Source: JAUIET01 sp039111475
GTDB lineage: Bacteria; Pseudomonadota; Gammaproteobacteria; Pseudomonadales; JAUIET01
DNA length: 64,000 bases
Direction: 5' to 3'
NCBI GenBank assembly: GCA_039111475.1
Contig: JBCCIP010000007.1
Coordinates: forward strand, 79,917-143,916
Positions 7,676 through 17,044 of the stretch are shown here, piece after piece. Each line of letters begins with the position of its first letter. Positions within the stretch are counted from its first letter, which is position 1. The notes under the pieces are model-generated. The model ran no database searches. It was not told the DNA's origin and saw only the letters and a program-made list of their open reading frames with translations. The translations under genes and the position numbers were made by a program.

Positions 7676-8806
7676 TTAGTCCTTGCCCATTTGCCAGGTA
7701 GCCCTTTTCTTAAAGAGAATAACCGCTGTTGCAATGTAGAGGCCAATCACTACCATACCCACCCACTCAATTTTGAATGGCGTAAATTGATACAACAGAA
7801 CTAATCCGCACAGCAGTAACCAGTTCAACACTATGTAGTTGCGTCTTCCGAACTTTTCGACCGTCAGCGTCAAATTCTGTGTATACAAACGGGTTAGCGA
7901 ATCCAGTGAGTTCACAACGAAAAGAATACCCACCGCAATCATCACCGTGTTCAGAGTGGCGCTGATTTCAATATCATTCGCGTAATACAGATGCAGCACC
8001 GAGAACCACAGAGCGATGGGTATGGACGGAAAGATCAGCAGAGCGATAAACAACTGCCAGGTAGGCAGATTCCCAACAAATCGTGCAACGAATTGGCCTA
8101 TCATTATGCTCCACGCAAACCACCAGAATAAGTAAAAGCCGTGGTAGTCACTAACGGCGTAGGTGAACTTGGGCAAATGATTAAAGTAGTCACTTAGCAG
8201 CACCAGACTTTGCCCCAAGTCTCCAAAACCAAGGCCGCTGAATAAGAACACGCCTAGTATAAGACCGTAGAAAACCCAGGTAGACGAAACACTTAAACCT
8301 CGAACGTAGCGCACGTCGGTACTGGAATACACCGCGGCCAAAACCACAATGCCAGCCAATAAATACGTTGACGCTAGGGAGATGCCATCTATGTAGTCGG
8401 GTAAATAAGAAGTAAACAGAAAGGCAGTAAACGCGCAGGTACTCACAATGGCCAGATTATTAATCGTTTTCACCCAGGGAATGTCGAAAATCTTCACCTT
8501 GGGTTCAATGGCACAGAAATAAAACGTGGAGAAGAAATACAGAATCCATATTAAAAAACCCCATGCGCCGAACATAAATGCCAAAGGGTTTGTGAACTGA
8601 TACGGCGGCTCACTGGCGTAAACGCTGAATTCGGTCAGTGGAAATATGATTAAACCTACATCAAGACCGGATGTGAATAGAATGGCCAGAAATGGAAACA
8701 AGCCCTGCGGCAATTCACCCGACAAACGCTTATTACGATACACCATCAAAATAACTAAGGAGCCGATAAAAACGGTGGGTAAAACAATGGTTAATAACGA
8801 ATACAT
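7676..8806 (-). CDS. Short BCCT-like multi-pass membrane protein
   Basis: 376 residues with about ten hydrophobic segments. The stretch FYLFWWFAWSIMIGQFVARF followed by FPSIPIALWFSVLHLYY resembles the conserved transmembrane core of betaine/carnitine/choline (BCCT) transporters (W..F.W..W and FI.R motifs). BCCT proteins are normally above 500 residues with twelve helices, so this is a short, divergent or N-truncated relative and its transport activity is uncertain. Upstream of and probably cotranscribed with the MBL hydrolase; 12 nt downstream of dusC. Confidence 0.6.
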   Translation of the reverse strand: MYSLLTIVLPTVFIGSLVILMVYRNKRLSGELPQGLFPFLAILFTSGLDVGLIIFPLTEFSVYASEPPYQFTNPLAFMFGAWGFLIWILYFFSTFYFCAIEPKVKIFDIPWVKTINNLAIVSTCAFTAFLFTSYLPDYIDGISLASTYLLAGIVVLAAVYSSTDVRYVRGLSVSSTWVFYGLILGVFLFSGLGFGDLGQSLVLLSDYFNHLPKFTYAVSDYHGFYLFWWFAWSIMIGQFVARFVGNLPTWQLFIALLIFPSIPIALWFSVLHLYYANDIEISATLNTVMIAVGILFVVNSLDSLTRLYTQNLTLTVEKFGRRNYIVLNWLLLCGLVLLYQFTPFKIEWVGMVVIGLYIATAVILFKKRATWQMGKD

Positions 8807-8818
8807 AACGTTACGTGC

Positions 8819-9781
8819 TCATGCGGCCAGTTGACAGGGGGCAAAACTGCGTTCAAATTCAGCCTGAGTGCGGTGTCGTTTGATTTCTTCGAAGAATGCT
8901 GCGGCTTCAGGGAACGCCATTTGCAAGTAATACATCCACTGCTTTACCCGGTTGCCTAAGTGGCGCTGTGGGTACAGATCTTTTGTGCCAAGATAGTATT
9001 CATACACTAGACGCTGAACGTCTTGCCATGTCATGGGTCTTGATTCTGAAGATTGTGCTGCCGCGCGTATTTGTAGTGCAAGATCAGGCCGGGCCATTAT
9101 TCCACGGCCAAGCATAAAGTCGGTGCACTGACTCTGCTGCTGACAAAGGCGCCAATCAGCGGCACTCCAGATTTCTCCATTGGCAACTACAGGAATAGGT
9201 ACCTCGGAACGAATCTCAGCAATGTGATTCCAGTAAGCCGGTGGATTGTAAGCGTCGACCCGGGAGCGGGCATGAACGCATAGCTCGGTTGCCCCCGCCT
9301 CAACAATAGCCCTGGCATTGTCCAGATAACCCGAGCGGTCGTTGAACCCTAAGCGAATCTTGGCCGTGACCGGTATGTGCTTGGGCACCGCGGTGCGAAC
9401 ACTGGCAACAATGCGATGAACCAACTTCGTATCTTGTAACAACACAGCGCCACCACGACTGTTGTTCACGGTTTTTGCCGGACACCCAAAATTAAGATCT
9501 ATGCCCGGTGCGCCCAGCTCACAGGCATTAACGGCGCTGGCCGCCATAGTGTCTGGATTACTGCCCAATAGTTGCAAGCGCACTGGCAAACCGGTGAGTG
9601 TATAGCCGGGCTTTGTGTTGTTTAGCTCCTGGCACTGCATGCGTAAACTTCGCTTGGGCACAACCGAATCATTAACACGCACAAATTCACTAACGCAATG
9701 ATCCAGCCCACCCAGCCTGGCATACAGTTCCCGAAAATGATGATCAACCACCCCCTGCATAGGGGCGAGCAGCAACCGCAT
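8819..9781 (-). CDS. dusC: tRNA-dihydrouridine synthase C
   Basis: About 320 residues. FMN-dependent TIM barrel that reduces uridine in tRNA (position 16 for DusC). Seen: LLLAPMQGVVDH at the N terminus, GIDLNFGCPAKTVNNSRGG with the catalytic Cys, TAKIRLGF, VVANGEIW and FMLGRGIMARPDL for FMN phosphate binding. The residues after the FMN loop and the C-terminal helical domain fit DusC better than DusA or DusB. The ATG at 9779-9781 begins directly before MRLLLAPMQG as in known Dus proteins. Confidence 0.9.
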   Translation of the reverse strand: MRLLLAPMQGVVDHHFRELYARLGGLDHCVSEFVRVNDSVVPKRSLRMQCQELNNTKPGYTLTGLPVRLQLLGSNPDTMAASAVNACELGAPGIDLNFGCPAKTVNNSRGGAVLLQDTKLVHRIVASVRTAVPKHIPVTAKIRLGFNDRSGYLDNARAIVEAGATELCVHARSRVDAYNPPAYWNHIAEIRSEVPIPVVANGEIWSAADWRLCQQQSQCTDFMLGRGIMARPDLALQIRAAAQSSESRPMTWQDVQRLVYEYYLGTKDLYPQRHLGNRVKQWMYYLQMAFPEAAAFFEEIKRHRTQAEFERSFAPCQLAA

Positions 9782-9909
9782 GGCGACCTCGCACAATGAT
9801 GATGCGATGCATTATAGAGGGATGGCAAGGATAGGGTGTAACTAATAGACTGAACGCTGACCAATTGCTCGGATGCAGCACGTGCAGGCAGTCAGCAATA
9901 TTCGAACCT

Positions 9910-11475
9910 TTAGTCTGCAAGCTGCATACGCATCAACGGACTGGTTAACATGGACCATAAGTACTTTACGCTTATGGAGGCTTTGCCTGCCTGCACAATT
10001 GCAAATGTCTTTAGCTCGTCCAAGGCTGCCGCATCGTAATAACGGCCATATTGCATTACGCCCACAATGTTTCTTACCTGTGAGATATTCTCCAAAGGAT
10101 TGCCGTCAAGCAATACCGCATCGGCCAGCTTGCCATTCTCAATACTGCCTAGCTGATTCTGGAGGCCACTGAATGTAGCCGCTGATAGTGTGGCGGCCTG
10201 CAGTGCTTGCAAAGGCGTTAATCCAGCACTGACCAAATTTTCCAGCTCATCGTGCAAGCCCGAACCTACAAAAACGTAGCTGTCGCTGGCGTCCGTACCC
10301 GCCAATAGCTTAACGCCCGCTTTGTTAGCAGCATTGACCGACCGCTTGGCTTGATCGTAAAAAGCCGCATGTACAAACTCGCCTTTGCCATTGACCTCAC
10401 CACCGGCCGCTCTGTCGGCGTCAGGAAACCAGATCAGCGATTTACGAATGTAGGGAACCTCGTCCAGGCGAGGGTCTTCACGAAATTCAGCCTGTCTGGA
10501 CAATGCGCTCATTTTCAAGGTGCTGAGCGTTGGCACCCACCAGGTGTCTGAGTTAGCCATTTTTTCCATCAAGACTGCGCAGACCGATTCGTTCCGATTG
10601 TTTAGCATTCGCCACATCAGTTGTGCGTTGTATTGTTGAATTGGATTGTCTAGTTGACGAAACTCTTCTATGAACGCATAGCACTCAAACAGAAAAAGGC
10701 GACCGTGTTCAATGCTTTTTTGCTGAGACTCTATGGCCTCGATTAGCGACAGTCGTAGAGGCTTGTGGCCAGCCAGATACAGCGCACTATTTGATGCGGC
10801 ATGGGCAAGATTCAAATACTGAGGCACTGACAATTCAGAGTACGTTTTAATGAAGTCGACGTTAGCAGAAGTATAGTAGTCAACTAATTCACGAGCATGA
10901 GTTGGCGTTTCTAACTTGAAGTAGGCTGGAAAATTCGCTGGCACTTCATTACCACCATTGGTTTGATAACTGCTCTGCAGCACATAGCGCGGCGATACGC
11001 GCTTACCTGCTAAAGTCTCTGCCGTCCACTGCGTCCTGTCTTCAGGACAGGCCCAATAGCTGTCTTGCCGATTCATACAGCCTGACATATCTCTGACAGA
11101 TGTAACCCCGTTAGCAATATAAAGCGGGTGATGAATCTGCGGAGAAAGCTTGTAACTGTGCGTGTGCATATCCCAGAGCCCTGGAATGAGGTACTTACCG
11201 TGGGCTGAAATTGTCTGGAAACCCGCGCCAGAGAAGCGCTCATCAGACGAAAGAATGTTAGCAATCATGCCTTGTTCTATGAGTACAATACGGTTGTGGT
11301 GTATCGCGCCGCTTGTGACGTCGACGATGTTGACACCCTCTAGCGCGTAATTTTCTGACTTGCCCGCATTGGGTGGTGTTGTTAACGGCCACAGCAGTAA
11401 GGCAAAAATAGTGAGGGCGCCAATAGTCAACACAGCACAACACATCAGTAGTGTTGTTTTAAGAATTTTCCTCAT
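9910..11475 (-). CDS. Exported/membrane-anchored amidohydrolase (imidazolonepropionase-like)
   Basis: 521 residues. Residues 5-31 are hydrophobic (signal or anchor). The amidohydrolase-1 core is visible: LIPGLWDMHTHSY (HxH), the lysine in FIKTYSELS, LAGHKP and EHGRLF histidines, and GTDAS for the catalytic Asp; the end NGKLADAVLLDGNPL is the typical closing segment of the composite beta-sandwich. A metal-dependent hydrolase of cyclic amides or dipeptides, probably facing the periplasm. No operon partner. Confidence 0.8.
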   Translation of the reverse strand: MRKILKTTLLMCCAVLTIGALTIFALLLWPLTTPPNAGKSENYALEGVNIVDVTSGAIHHNRIVLIEQGMIANILSSDERFSGAGFQTISAHGKYLIPGLWDMHTHSYKLSPQIHHPLYIANGVTSVRDMSGCMNRQDSYWACPEDRTQWTAETLAGKRVSPRYVLQSSYQTNGGNEVPANFPAYFKLETPTHARELVDYYTSANVDFIKTYSELSVPQYLNLAHAASNSALYLAGHKPLRLSLIEAIESQQKSIEHGRLFLFECYAFIEEFRQLDNPIQQYNAQLMWRMLNNRNESVCAVLMEKMANSDTWWVPTLSTLKMSALSRQAEFREDPRLDEVPYIRKSLIWFPDADRAAGGEVNGKGEFVHAAFYDQAKRSVNAANKAGVKLLAGTDASDSYVFVGSGLHDELENLVSAGLTPLQALQAATLSAATFSGLQNQLGSIENGKLADAVLLDGNPLENISQVRNIVGVMQYGRYYDAAALDELKTFAIVQAGKASISVKYLWSMLTSPLMRMQLAD

Positions 11476-11548
11476 ACCTTATTACGTTACTCTGCTACTT
11501 AGACGGGTAGGCGTTTGCCTCTGATGCTTATGGACGCAGGTGCCCACT

Positions 11549-11914
11549 CTACGATGGGTCTGGCTTCATATGAATAAAGTAAGCCGTTGTAAGAACACCC
11601 GCAATATACAATAGCAAGTAACTCGCGCCAGCAAATATCGGCGCAGGCACTGGTGCTCCTCTGCTTAATAGCAGGGCCGTAAGTTGCGCATTGCTTTCCG
11701 CTAGATAAAGGCAGGAAGCCAGAATGGTCAGCGACGCCAGAAGATACAGCATAGTTACCAGCCACTTGATAAGCCCAGTCAACAAGGTTCGGCCGGCGAA
11801 CACCGCCACAATGGTTGCAAACGTGATCGTTAACCATACTTGAAACTGCGTAGATATCGCTGCTTCGTTTGTACGAATTAGGTCAAGCGCTTCGTACAGC
11901 GTAAGTTCACTCAT
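11549..11914 (-). CDS. Small membrane protein of unknown function
   Basis: 121 residues with three or four hydrophobic helices (VWLTITFATIVAVFAG, LVTMLYLLASLTILASCLYL, ASYLLLYIAGVLTTAYFI). I do not recognise a family. ATG at 11912-11914; the gap of about 70 nt to the amidohydrolase leaves operon membership open. Confidence 0.55.
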   Translation of the reverse strand: MSELTLYEALDLIRTNEAAISTQFQVWLTITFATIVAVFAGRTLLTGLIKWLVTMLYLLASLTILASCLYLAESNAQLTALLLSRGAPVPAPIFAGASYLLLYIAGVLTTAYFIHMKPDPS

Positions 11915-12182
11915 TACTCACCTCGAATTGGCTCTCTAATGACGCCATTCTAAATGCAATTGGCATCTTGGTTCATCCTATTCAATTCTCTATTCGCTTT
12001 CTTCTCTCTGCGTTTTTTGTCGGTTTAATTAACAAGCGTACCGCTCATCACTCTACCGTTTATCGTACTTCATTGTTTACCTGCGTCTTTTTTTAGATGG
12101 TACGAATCCTGCAGATTACCCAGCAGCCAGTTAATTTAAGCGCATTGATTTCAACCCATACGCGCTAATTGAGGTGATACCA

Positions 12183-12431
12183 ATGAGTACTTGCAGATCG
12201 ACAGACAGCCCGCTTGTCCAGAAGACCTTCTTTCGCTCGGAAAGAGTTTTTAAGGAAGGAGAGCAGTTCTTTTTTTCCACCAGAGAGCAGAGTATCGAAG
12301 GGCCTTACAAGAGTTTGGAGGAATTAAACGACGCGCTGCTTCTTTATGTTGCGTGTTGCAAAGAAGGATTTCTTGGCAAACGGCTGACTCTGGCTAACCC
12401 TGGAGAACAAACACAGTTGAGTATTTTGTAG
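12183..12431 (+). CDS. Small DUF6316-like protein
   Basis: 82 residues. The pattern RSERVFKEGEQFFFSTREQ, then EGPYKSLEELNDALLLYV, matches my memory of DUF6316, a small gammaproteobacterial protein of unknown function (R..R.F...G.W.F.TRE...GPF). The ATG at 12183 follows GAGGTG at the right distance; an in-frame GTG at 12174 is inside that site. Confidence 0.6.
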   Translation: MSTCRSTDSPLVQKTFFRSERVFKEGEQFFFSTREQSIEGPYKSLEELNDALLLYVACCKEGFLGKRLTLANPGEQTQLSIL

Positions 12432-12604
12432 AACGTTAGCGGTTGCCAATCAGCTCTTGCTCTCAGGCATGTTGCCCATCCCTTGCAATCGCACTCGCAT
12501 ACGGCGTTCGTGTGACGGCTTCGCACGATGGTGATGGTCACATTTAAGATCCTTTTGTGAAGCACTGCCGTATATACACACTGAAGCAAAAAGGAGACCT
12601 GCCC

Positions 12605-12790
12605 ATGCTATCGGTGTTTAAATCTAACCCAGTGAAAAAACTCAAAAAGCAATATTCTGCGAAGCTGGAGCAAGCCATGCATGCGCAACGCAGAGGCAAC
12701 ATAGAAGGCTATTCTCAACTTACTTATGAGGCTCAGGAGATTCTCAAACATATCGAAAGCCTTGAAAATTCAACAACAACTAGAAGTTAA
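12605..12790 (+). CDS. Small DUF6435-like protein
   Basis: 61 residues, charged. The opening MLSVFKSNPVKKLKKQY, then KLEQAMHAQRRGNIEGYSQL, is like the DUF6435 group of short gammaproteobacterial proteins, function unknown. AAGGAG lies 10 nt upstream of the ATG at 12605, which decides against the earlier in-frame start at 12557. A hairpin follows immediately. Confidence 0.65.
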   Translation: MLSVFKSNPVKKLKKQYSAKLEQAMHAQRRGNIEGYSQLTYEAQEILKHIESLENSTTTRS

Positions 12791-12809
12791 CCGCATCTTT
12801 TCTTGCGGT
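12790..12809 (+). terminator. Hairpin after the DUF6435-like gene
   Basis: ACCGCA and TGCGGT arms around an 8-nt loop, overlapping the stop codon by one base and followed by AAAAATT. The 3' tract is A-rich rather than T-rich on this strand, so on the plus strand it is a weak terminator candidate. Confidence 0.3.
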
Positions 12810-12979
12810 AAAAATTCGGCCTGCTCGCGCCTTTGCTTCAATATTGCTTTTCAAGGGTAGGGCCTATATATTGCCTTAGCAATCAGTGCTCTCACTGAAA
12901 AAACCTTGACCCGTTCCACTCGCGTTGAACCCGCCTTCGTATCACATTACTGCGCGACGTAACGCACTGCAGGCCATCT

Positions 12980-15520
12980 ATGAAAATTACTCGCTACTGT
13001 TTTTTGTGTCTATTCATTTTCGCTGTGCCACTGGCCATTGGCGAGGAACAGAAAGAGAGCGAGGGTGGCAAACCCGATAAAGAAGGTAAGCCATCGTTTT
13101 CAGAATCTGTTAAAGACAGCGATTTACACGACGGCTTACTTCGCGTTTATCGACACCGCGATACAGGCGAGGTTCATTTGGGCATTCGGCCTGAACAGCT
13201 GGATAGGAAGTTTATCTATGTAACCATGACCAGTGACGGCGTTGTGGAAGGCGGGCATTTTCGTGGCCAATATCGAGAAAATACGGTACTTACACTGCGC
13301 CGCCACTTTGACCGAATTGAATTTGTTAAAGAAAACACCAATTTCTATTTCGATCCAGACAGCCCTTTGGCTAAGTCAGCAGACGCCAATATAAGTGCAG
13401 CCGTGCTCGCCACTCAAAAAATCGTCGCCACCGATAAGAGCAGCGGCGAACTGCTGATTAAAGCAGACGATATTTTTCTGAAAGAAGCGTTGCACCCTAT
13501 CAAGCCCACACCCGCACCCGATTTTGACCCTAAGAAATCGTTTGATCTCGGCAAACTGAGTGGTGATAAAAACAAGATCTATTCGATAAAGAATTACCCC
13601 AACAATACTGATTTGTGGGTGGAATACGTTTATGAGAACCCAGCACCCGTGGTGCTCGGTGGTGCAGACATTGTTGACAGTCGCTACGTGAGTATTCGAA
13701 TGCAGCATATGTTTATTGCGATGCCAGACAATGACTTCATACCGCGACCTGACGACCCCAGAGTGGGCTATTTTCTAACCCGCAGCGATGACCTGACTGA
13801 TACCAGTCACACCCCCTACAGAGACTTTATCACTCGTTGGAACCTAGAGAAACAAGATCCGGACGCAGACGTATCAGAGCCTAAAAAACCCATCACCTGG
13901 TGGATAGAAAACACCACACCGCTGGAGTGGCGCAACCTGATCAAGAGTGCGGCGCTCAGCTGGAATTCGTCGTTTGAAAAAGCCGGTTTTAAAAATGCGA
14001 TAGAAGTAAAGGTTCAGCCGGATGACGCCGACTGGGACGCGGGCGATATTCGCTACAATGTATTGCGCTGGACCTCTTCACCGCAACCGCCCTTTGGTGG
14101 CTATGGCCCTAGTTTTGTTAACCCGTTGAGCGGGCAAATACTGGGCGCCGATATCATGCTTGAGTATTCGTTTATGACCAATCGAATACGACTTGAAAGC
14201 CTGTTGAAGACACTGCAGTCGGGCGGAGCAATATCACCCGCAGCGGGTATGCATTGTTCGCTGGGTCAATCATTGCAATTTAGCAGCCTGTTTGGCCAAC
14301 AGGTGTTGCAGGTTAATGATGCCCCCGCTGCCGAGCTTGATCAGTTGCGCTCAGACGCCATGCATTATTTGATCATTCATGAAATTGGCCACACGCTTGG
14401 TTTGAATCACAATATGCGTGCGTCTAATTCCCTGGACGTCGAACAGATATTTGATGTCGACGCGGTTGAGCAAAACGCCTTGCTTGCTTCCGTGATGGAC
14501 TACCCGTCTATCAATGTTGCGCACTTGGGCAAAACTCAAACGCGTTATTTCTCAAATAAGCCGGGTGCCTACGACGACTGGGCCATTGCCTTTGGCTATT
14601 CTCCAGACATTGATGACCCCGCCGCTCGACTAGCGCTGCTGCAACGCTCAACGGAGCCTGCTCTGGCGTTCGGTAACGATGCAGACGACATGCGCTCTCC
14701 CGGTAAGGCGATCGACCCTCGCGTGAATATTTTTGACTTGAGCAGTGATGGCCTGGGGCATGCCATCGGGCGTATAGAACTGATTAATGCGGTACTGGAT
14801 AAGTTATTGAGTAAGTACTCCAAAGAAGGCGAGTTTTATCAGGAGCTGCACAACGCCTATTTGATACTGGCCAGCCAATATCAAGCCTCTGCAAACGTAA
14901 TTTCGCGCTACATTGGTGGCGTGCATGTAGACCGAGCCACTCACGGTCAGCCTGGAGCCGTAACACCGTTTACACCGGTTGCTGCCGCCCAGCAGAAACG
15001 CGCAATGCGGGCGCTTGCTGAGCATGTGTTTTCTGTGAAAGCGTTTGCGGGTGATGAAGACCTGTATCGTCACCTCCAACGGCAGCGCCGAGATTTCGAT
15101 TTCTTTTATACGCCAGAAGATCCGAAGATCCAGCAAGTACTGCTGGGAATACAAAGCGGGTTGTTAGAACACCTACTGCATCCTAATGTTCAGCAACGCA
15201 TCACTAATTCCGGCCTTTATGGTAATTCCTATTCCGTCACTGAAATGATGGATGATCTGACCAGTGCACTCTTTGCAGCAGACAGCAAAAAAGACGTGGT
15301 AACAAGCCGCCAGCAGGTGCAGCTGGAGTATGTGAATAGATTACTGGCGATGGTCAGTGGTGCATCAAAGACAAACTACGACTACCCTGCACAATCAGCA
15401 GCGCTGTACAGCTTGCGAAAAATCCAATCCATGCTCGGAAATGCACGCAGCGGTTCTTTACAGACACGTGCGCACAAACAAAACTTACGGTATACCATAC
15501 GCCGTGGTCTCGATGAGTAG
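12980..15520 (+). CDS. Exported zinc-dependent metalloprotease (DUF5117/DUF4953 type)
   Basis: 846 residues. Residues 1-21 form a signal peptide. After a basic/acidic linker comes the all-beta N-terminal region, then the zinc site HEIGHTLGLNHN, with His467, Glu468, His471 and the third His477, followed by the Met-turn-like ASVMDYPSINV: the HExxHxxGxxH metzincin signature. The ordered domains fit the large bacterial DUF5117-DUF4953 metalloproteases found mainly in Bacteroidota and marine Proteobacteria. Probably periplasmic or secreted; substrate unknown. It stands alone in its transcription unit. Confidence 0.8.
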   Translation: MKITRYCFLCLFIFAVPLAIGEEQKESEGGKPDKEGKPSFSESVKDSDLHDGLLRVYRHRDTGEVHLGIRPEQLDRKFIYVTMTSDGVVEGGHFRGQYRENTVLTLRRHFDRIEFVKENTNFYFDPDSPLAKSADANISAAVLATQKIVATDKSSGELLIKADDIFLKEALHPIKPTPAPDFDPKKSFDLGKLSGDKNKIYSIKNYPNNTDLWVEYVYENPAPVVLGGADIVDSRYVSIRMQHMFIAMPDNDFIPRPDDPRVGYFLTRSDDLTDTSHTPYRDFITRWNLEKQDPDADVSEPKKPITWWIENTTPLEWRNLIKSAALSWNSSFEKAGFKNAIEVKVQPDDADWDAGDIRYNVLRWTSSPQPPFGGYGPSFVNPLSGQILGADIMLEYSFMTNRIRLESLLKTLQSGGAISPAAGMHCSLGQSLQFSSLFGQQVLQVNDAPAAELDQLRSDAMHYLIIHEIGHTLGLNHNMRASNSLDVEQIFDVDAVEQNALLASVMDYPSINVAHLGKTQTRYFSNKPGAYDDWAIAFGYSPDIDDPAARLALLQRSTEPALAFGNDADDMRSPGKAIDPRVNIFDLSSDGLGHAIGRIELINAVLDKLLSKYSKEGEFYQELHNAYLILASQYQASANVISRYIGGVHVDRATHGQPGAVTPFTPVAAAQQKRAMRALAEHVFSVKAFAGDEDLYRHLQRQRRDFDFFYTPEDPKIQQVLLGIQSGLLEHLLHPNVQQRITNSGLYGNSYSVTEMMDDLTSALFAADSKKDVVTSRQQVQLEYVNRLLAMVSGASKTNYDYPAQSAALYSLRKIQSMLGNARSGSLQTRAHKQNLRYTIRRGLDE

Positions 15521-15552
15521 GGTTGGCAGCAAAGACGATTGATCTGCTTGGC

Positions 15553-16047
15553 TTAATCGTGCCAGTAAACGGTGGCATCGTTCGCACCTAATTGCTGTCG
15601 TACACCAGGCCATTTATTTTCAGAGCTTTGCAATAATGCTCCTTTATTCGCTTCCCATTCACTGGCCACTTCTTCATCCCAGTTAAGGTAGAGTTTGTCG
15701 TTGTGTATGGCCCAGGCATTTTCTGGGTCGGTTTCTGCGGCATAGCCCTCCGCAACTCCGTAGGCACACCAACCACCATACTGGGGAGCGTATCGCTCTG
15801 GGTTGGCCTGGAACAAATCTCGATTTTCTGCCGAATGAAATAGCCAATTAGCTCCGTTCCATTCGGCGGAGAATTCTTCACTGCCTTTTAGCGCTACACC
15901 TTCTGTGAAGTAACCCACCGCATCGAAGCCATGAATGGCGTAGCCGTCACTGGCAATCATTACCTGCGTTTGTGGCAAGTCAGCGCCACCACAGGACATC
16001 AAAGCAACAAAAATAGGAACAAGACAAAGTTTTCGGGTGATGTGCAT
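15553..16047 (-). CDS. YHS domain lipoprotein
   Basis: 164 residues. The N terminus ends in LMSCGG, a lipobox-like sequence for lipid attachment. GYAIHGFDAVGYFTEGVALKGSEEF, then WNGANWLFHSAENRDLFQANPERYAPQYGGWCAYGVAEG, is the periplasmic YHS-domain arrangement, associated with metal or haem-related functions. Intact copy of a sequence that recurs as a decayed fragment near 58.0 kb. Convergent with the metalloprotease. Confidence 0.8.
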   Translation of the reverse strand: MHITRKLCLVPIFVALMSCGGADLPQTQVMIASDGYAIHGFDAVGYFTEGVALKGSEEFSAEWNGANWLFHSAENRDLFQANPERYAPQYGGWCAYGVAEGYAAETDPENAWAIHNDKLYLNWDEEVASEWEANKGALLQSSENKWPGVRQQLGANDATVYWHD

Positions 16048-16109
16048 GTTTAGCTCGCCAGCCTCGTTAAGGAGTTGATAACCAATATACGGATCATACA
16101 GAGCAACGT

Positions 16110-16838
16110 TTACCCACGCTTGTTAAACAACTTCTCAAGCATCTTACCTTTTTGTTCCTCAAATTTATCTTTTATCTTACTCTTGATTTGCTGACCTGCA
16201 CTGGACTGGATTATCTTAGCAAGTAGTGGTTGTAGAAGCTGCTTCGCCAACTCCTGGGGCGGTGCGCCATTCGGGCCACCAATATTGCTAAGCTCAATAT
16301 CACCTAAGCTCATCGACTCATCTTGATTAAATTGCGGAGCCAATAAATGCCCGCGTATGTTTTTAATACTGAATTGTTTGATGGATACCGCCGGAGATTC
16401 ACTTGAACCGGTCTCGGCCTCACCGCCCCCGCTTTGCTGCGAAGCATTCGACAACTTTTGCAAATTATTACCGGCACTGGTTTGCTCAACGAGAAACGCG
16501 GCACCACCAACCGTAACAGATTCAATGACTATGGTATCTTCGGTCAGCGAGCTGGCTCGTAGTTTGATTGCAAAATCCGCAAGCTCTATTGCATTTGCGT
16601 CGCTAAACTCCGGTGGATTTGCGACTGTTAATCGCTGCAGGCTAGCGGTGCTGTTTGTTAAATCAATGTGTAAGCCATCTACAGATACTTTGCTTTGAAG
16701 AACAGCGCTCCCTTCTTGCTCGATTAGATTGCTGACAATCCCATCCAGCCTGTTGAGAAAATAGAACACTCCGCCTACCAACGCTACTATTAAAATTATG
16801 AATATCCATAACACTGGTTTTCGCGCGCTATTGTTCAT
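16110..16838 (-). CDS. AsmA/DUF748-like membrane-anchored protein
   Basis: 242 residues: one N-terminal membrane helix (VLWIFIILIVALVGGVFYFL), then a beta-rich periplasmic part with LTNSTASLQRLTVANPPEF and IELADFAIKLRASSL, repeats typical of AsmA-type envelope proteins, and a Lys-rich C-terminal coiled helix. It is much shorter than full AsmA proteins, so a role in phospholipid transport or outer membrane assembly is only inferred. Confidence 0.55.
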   Translation of the reverse strand: MNNSARKPVLWIFIILIVALVGGVFYFLNRLDGIVSNLIEQEGSAVLQSKVSVDGLHIDLTNSTASLQRLTVANPPEFSDANAIELADFAIKLRASSLTEDTIVIESVTVGGAAFLVEQTSAGNNLQKLSNASQQSGGGEAETGSSESPAVSIKQFSIKNIRGHLLAPQFNQDESMSLGDIELSNIGGPNGAPPQELAKQLLQPLLAKIIQSSAGQQIKSKIKDKFEEQKGKMLEKLFNKRG

Positions 16839-17044
16839 TGGCTAGCCGTACTCTTACTGTGAATTTTCAAGCAACATGCTAGCGGCAATCTGCGCTGTAT
16901 TGCAAGGCGCAATTGATTCTGGCCATGCGCATCAATTTTGGCAATCGATACGGCCTTAACCCAGCTCGTTAATAGAGGCTTGCTCGTTGGAAACGATACG
17001 GACGAACATTGAAATGTTTTTTTCCGGGCACTGCCAGAGAGACT

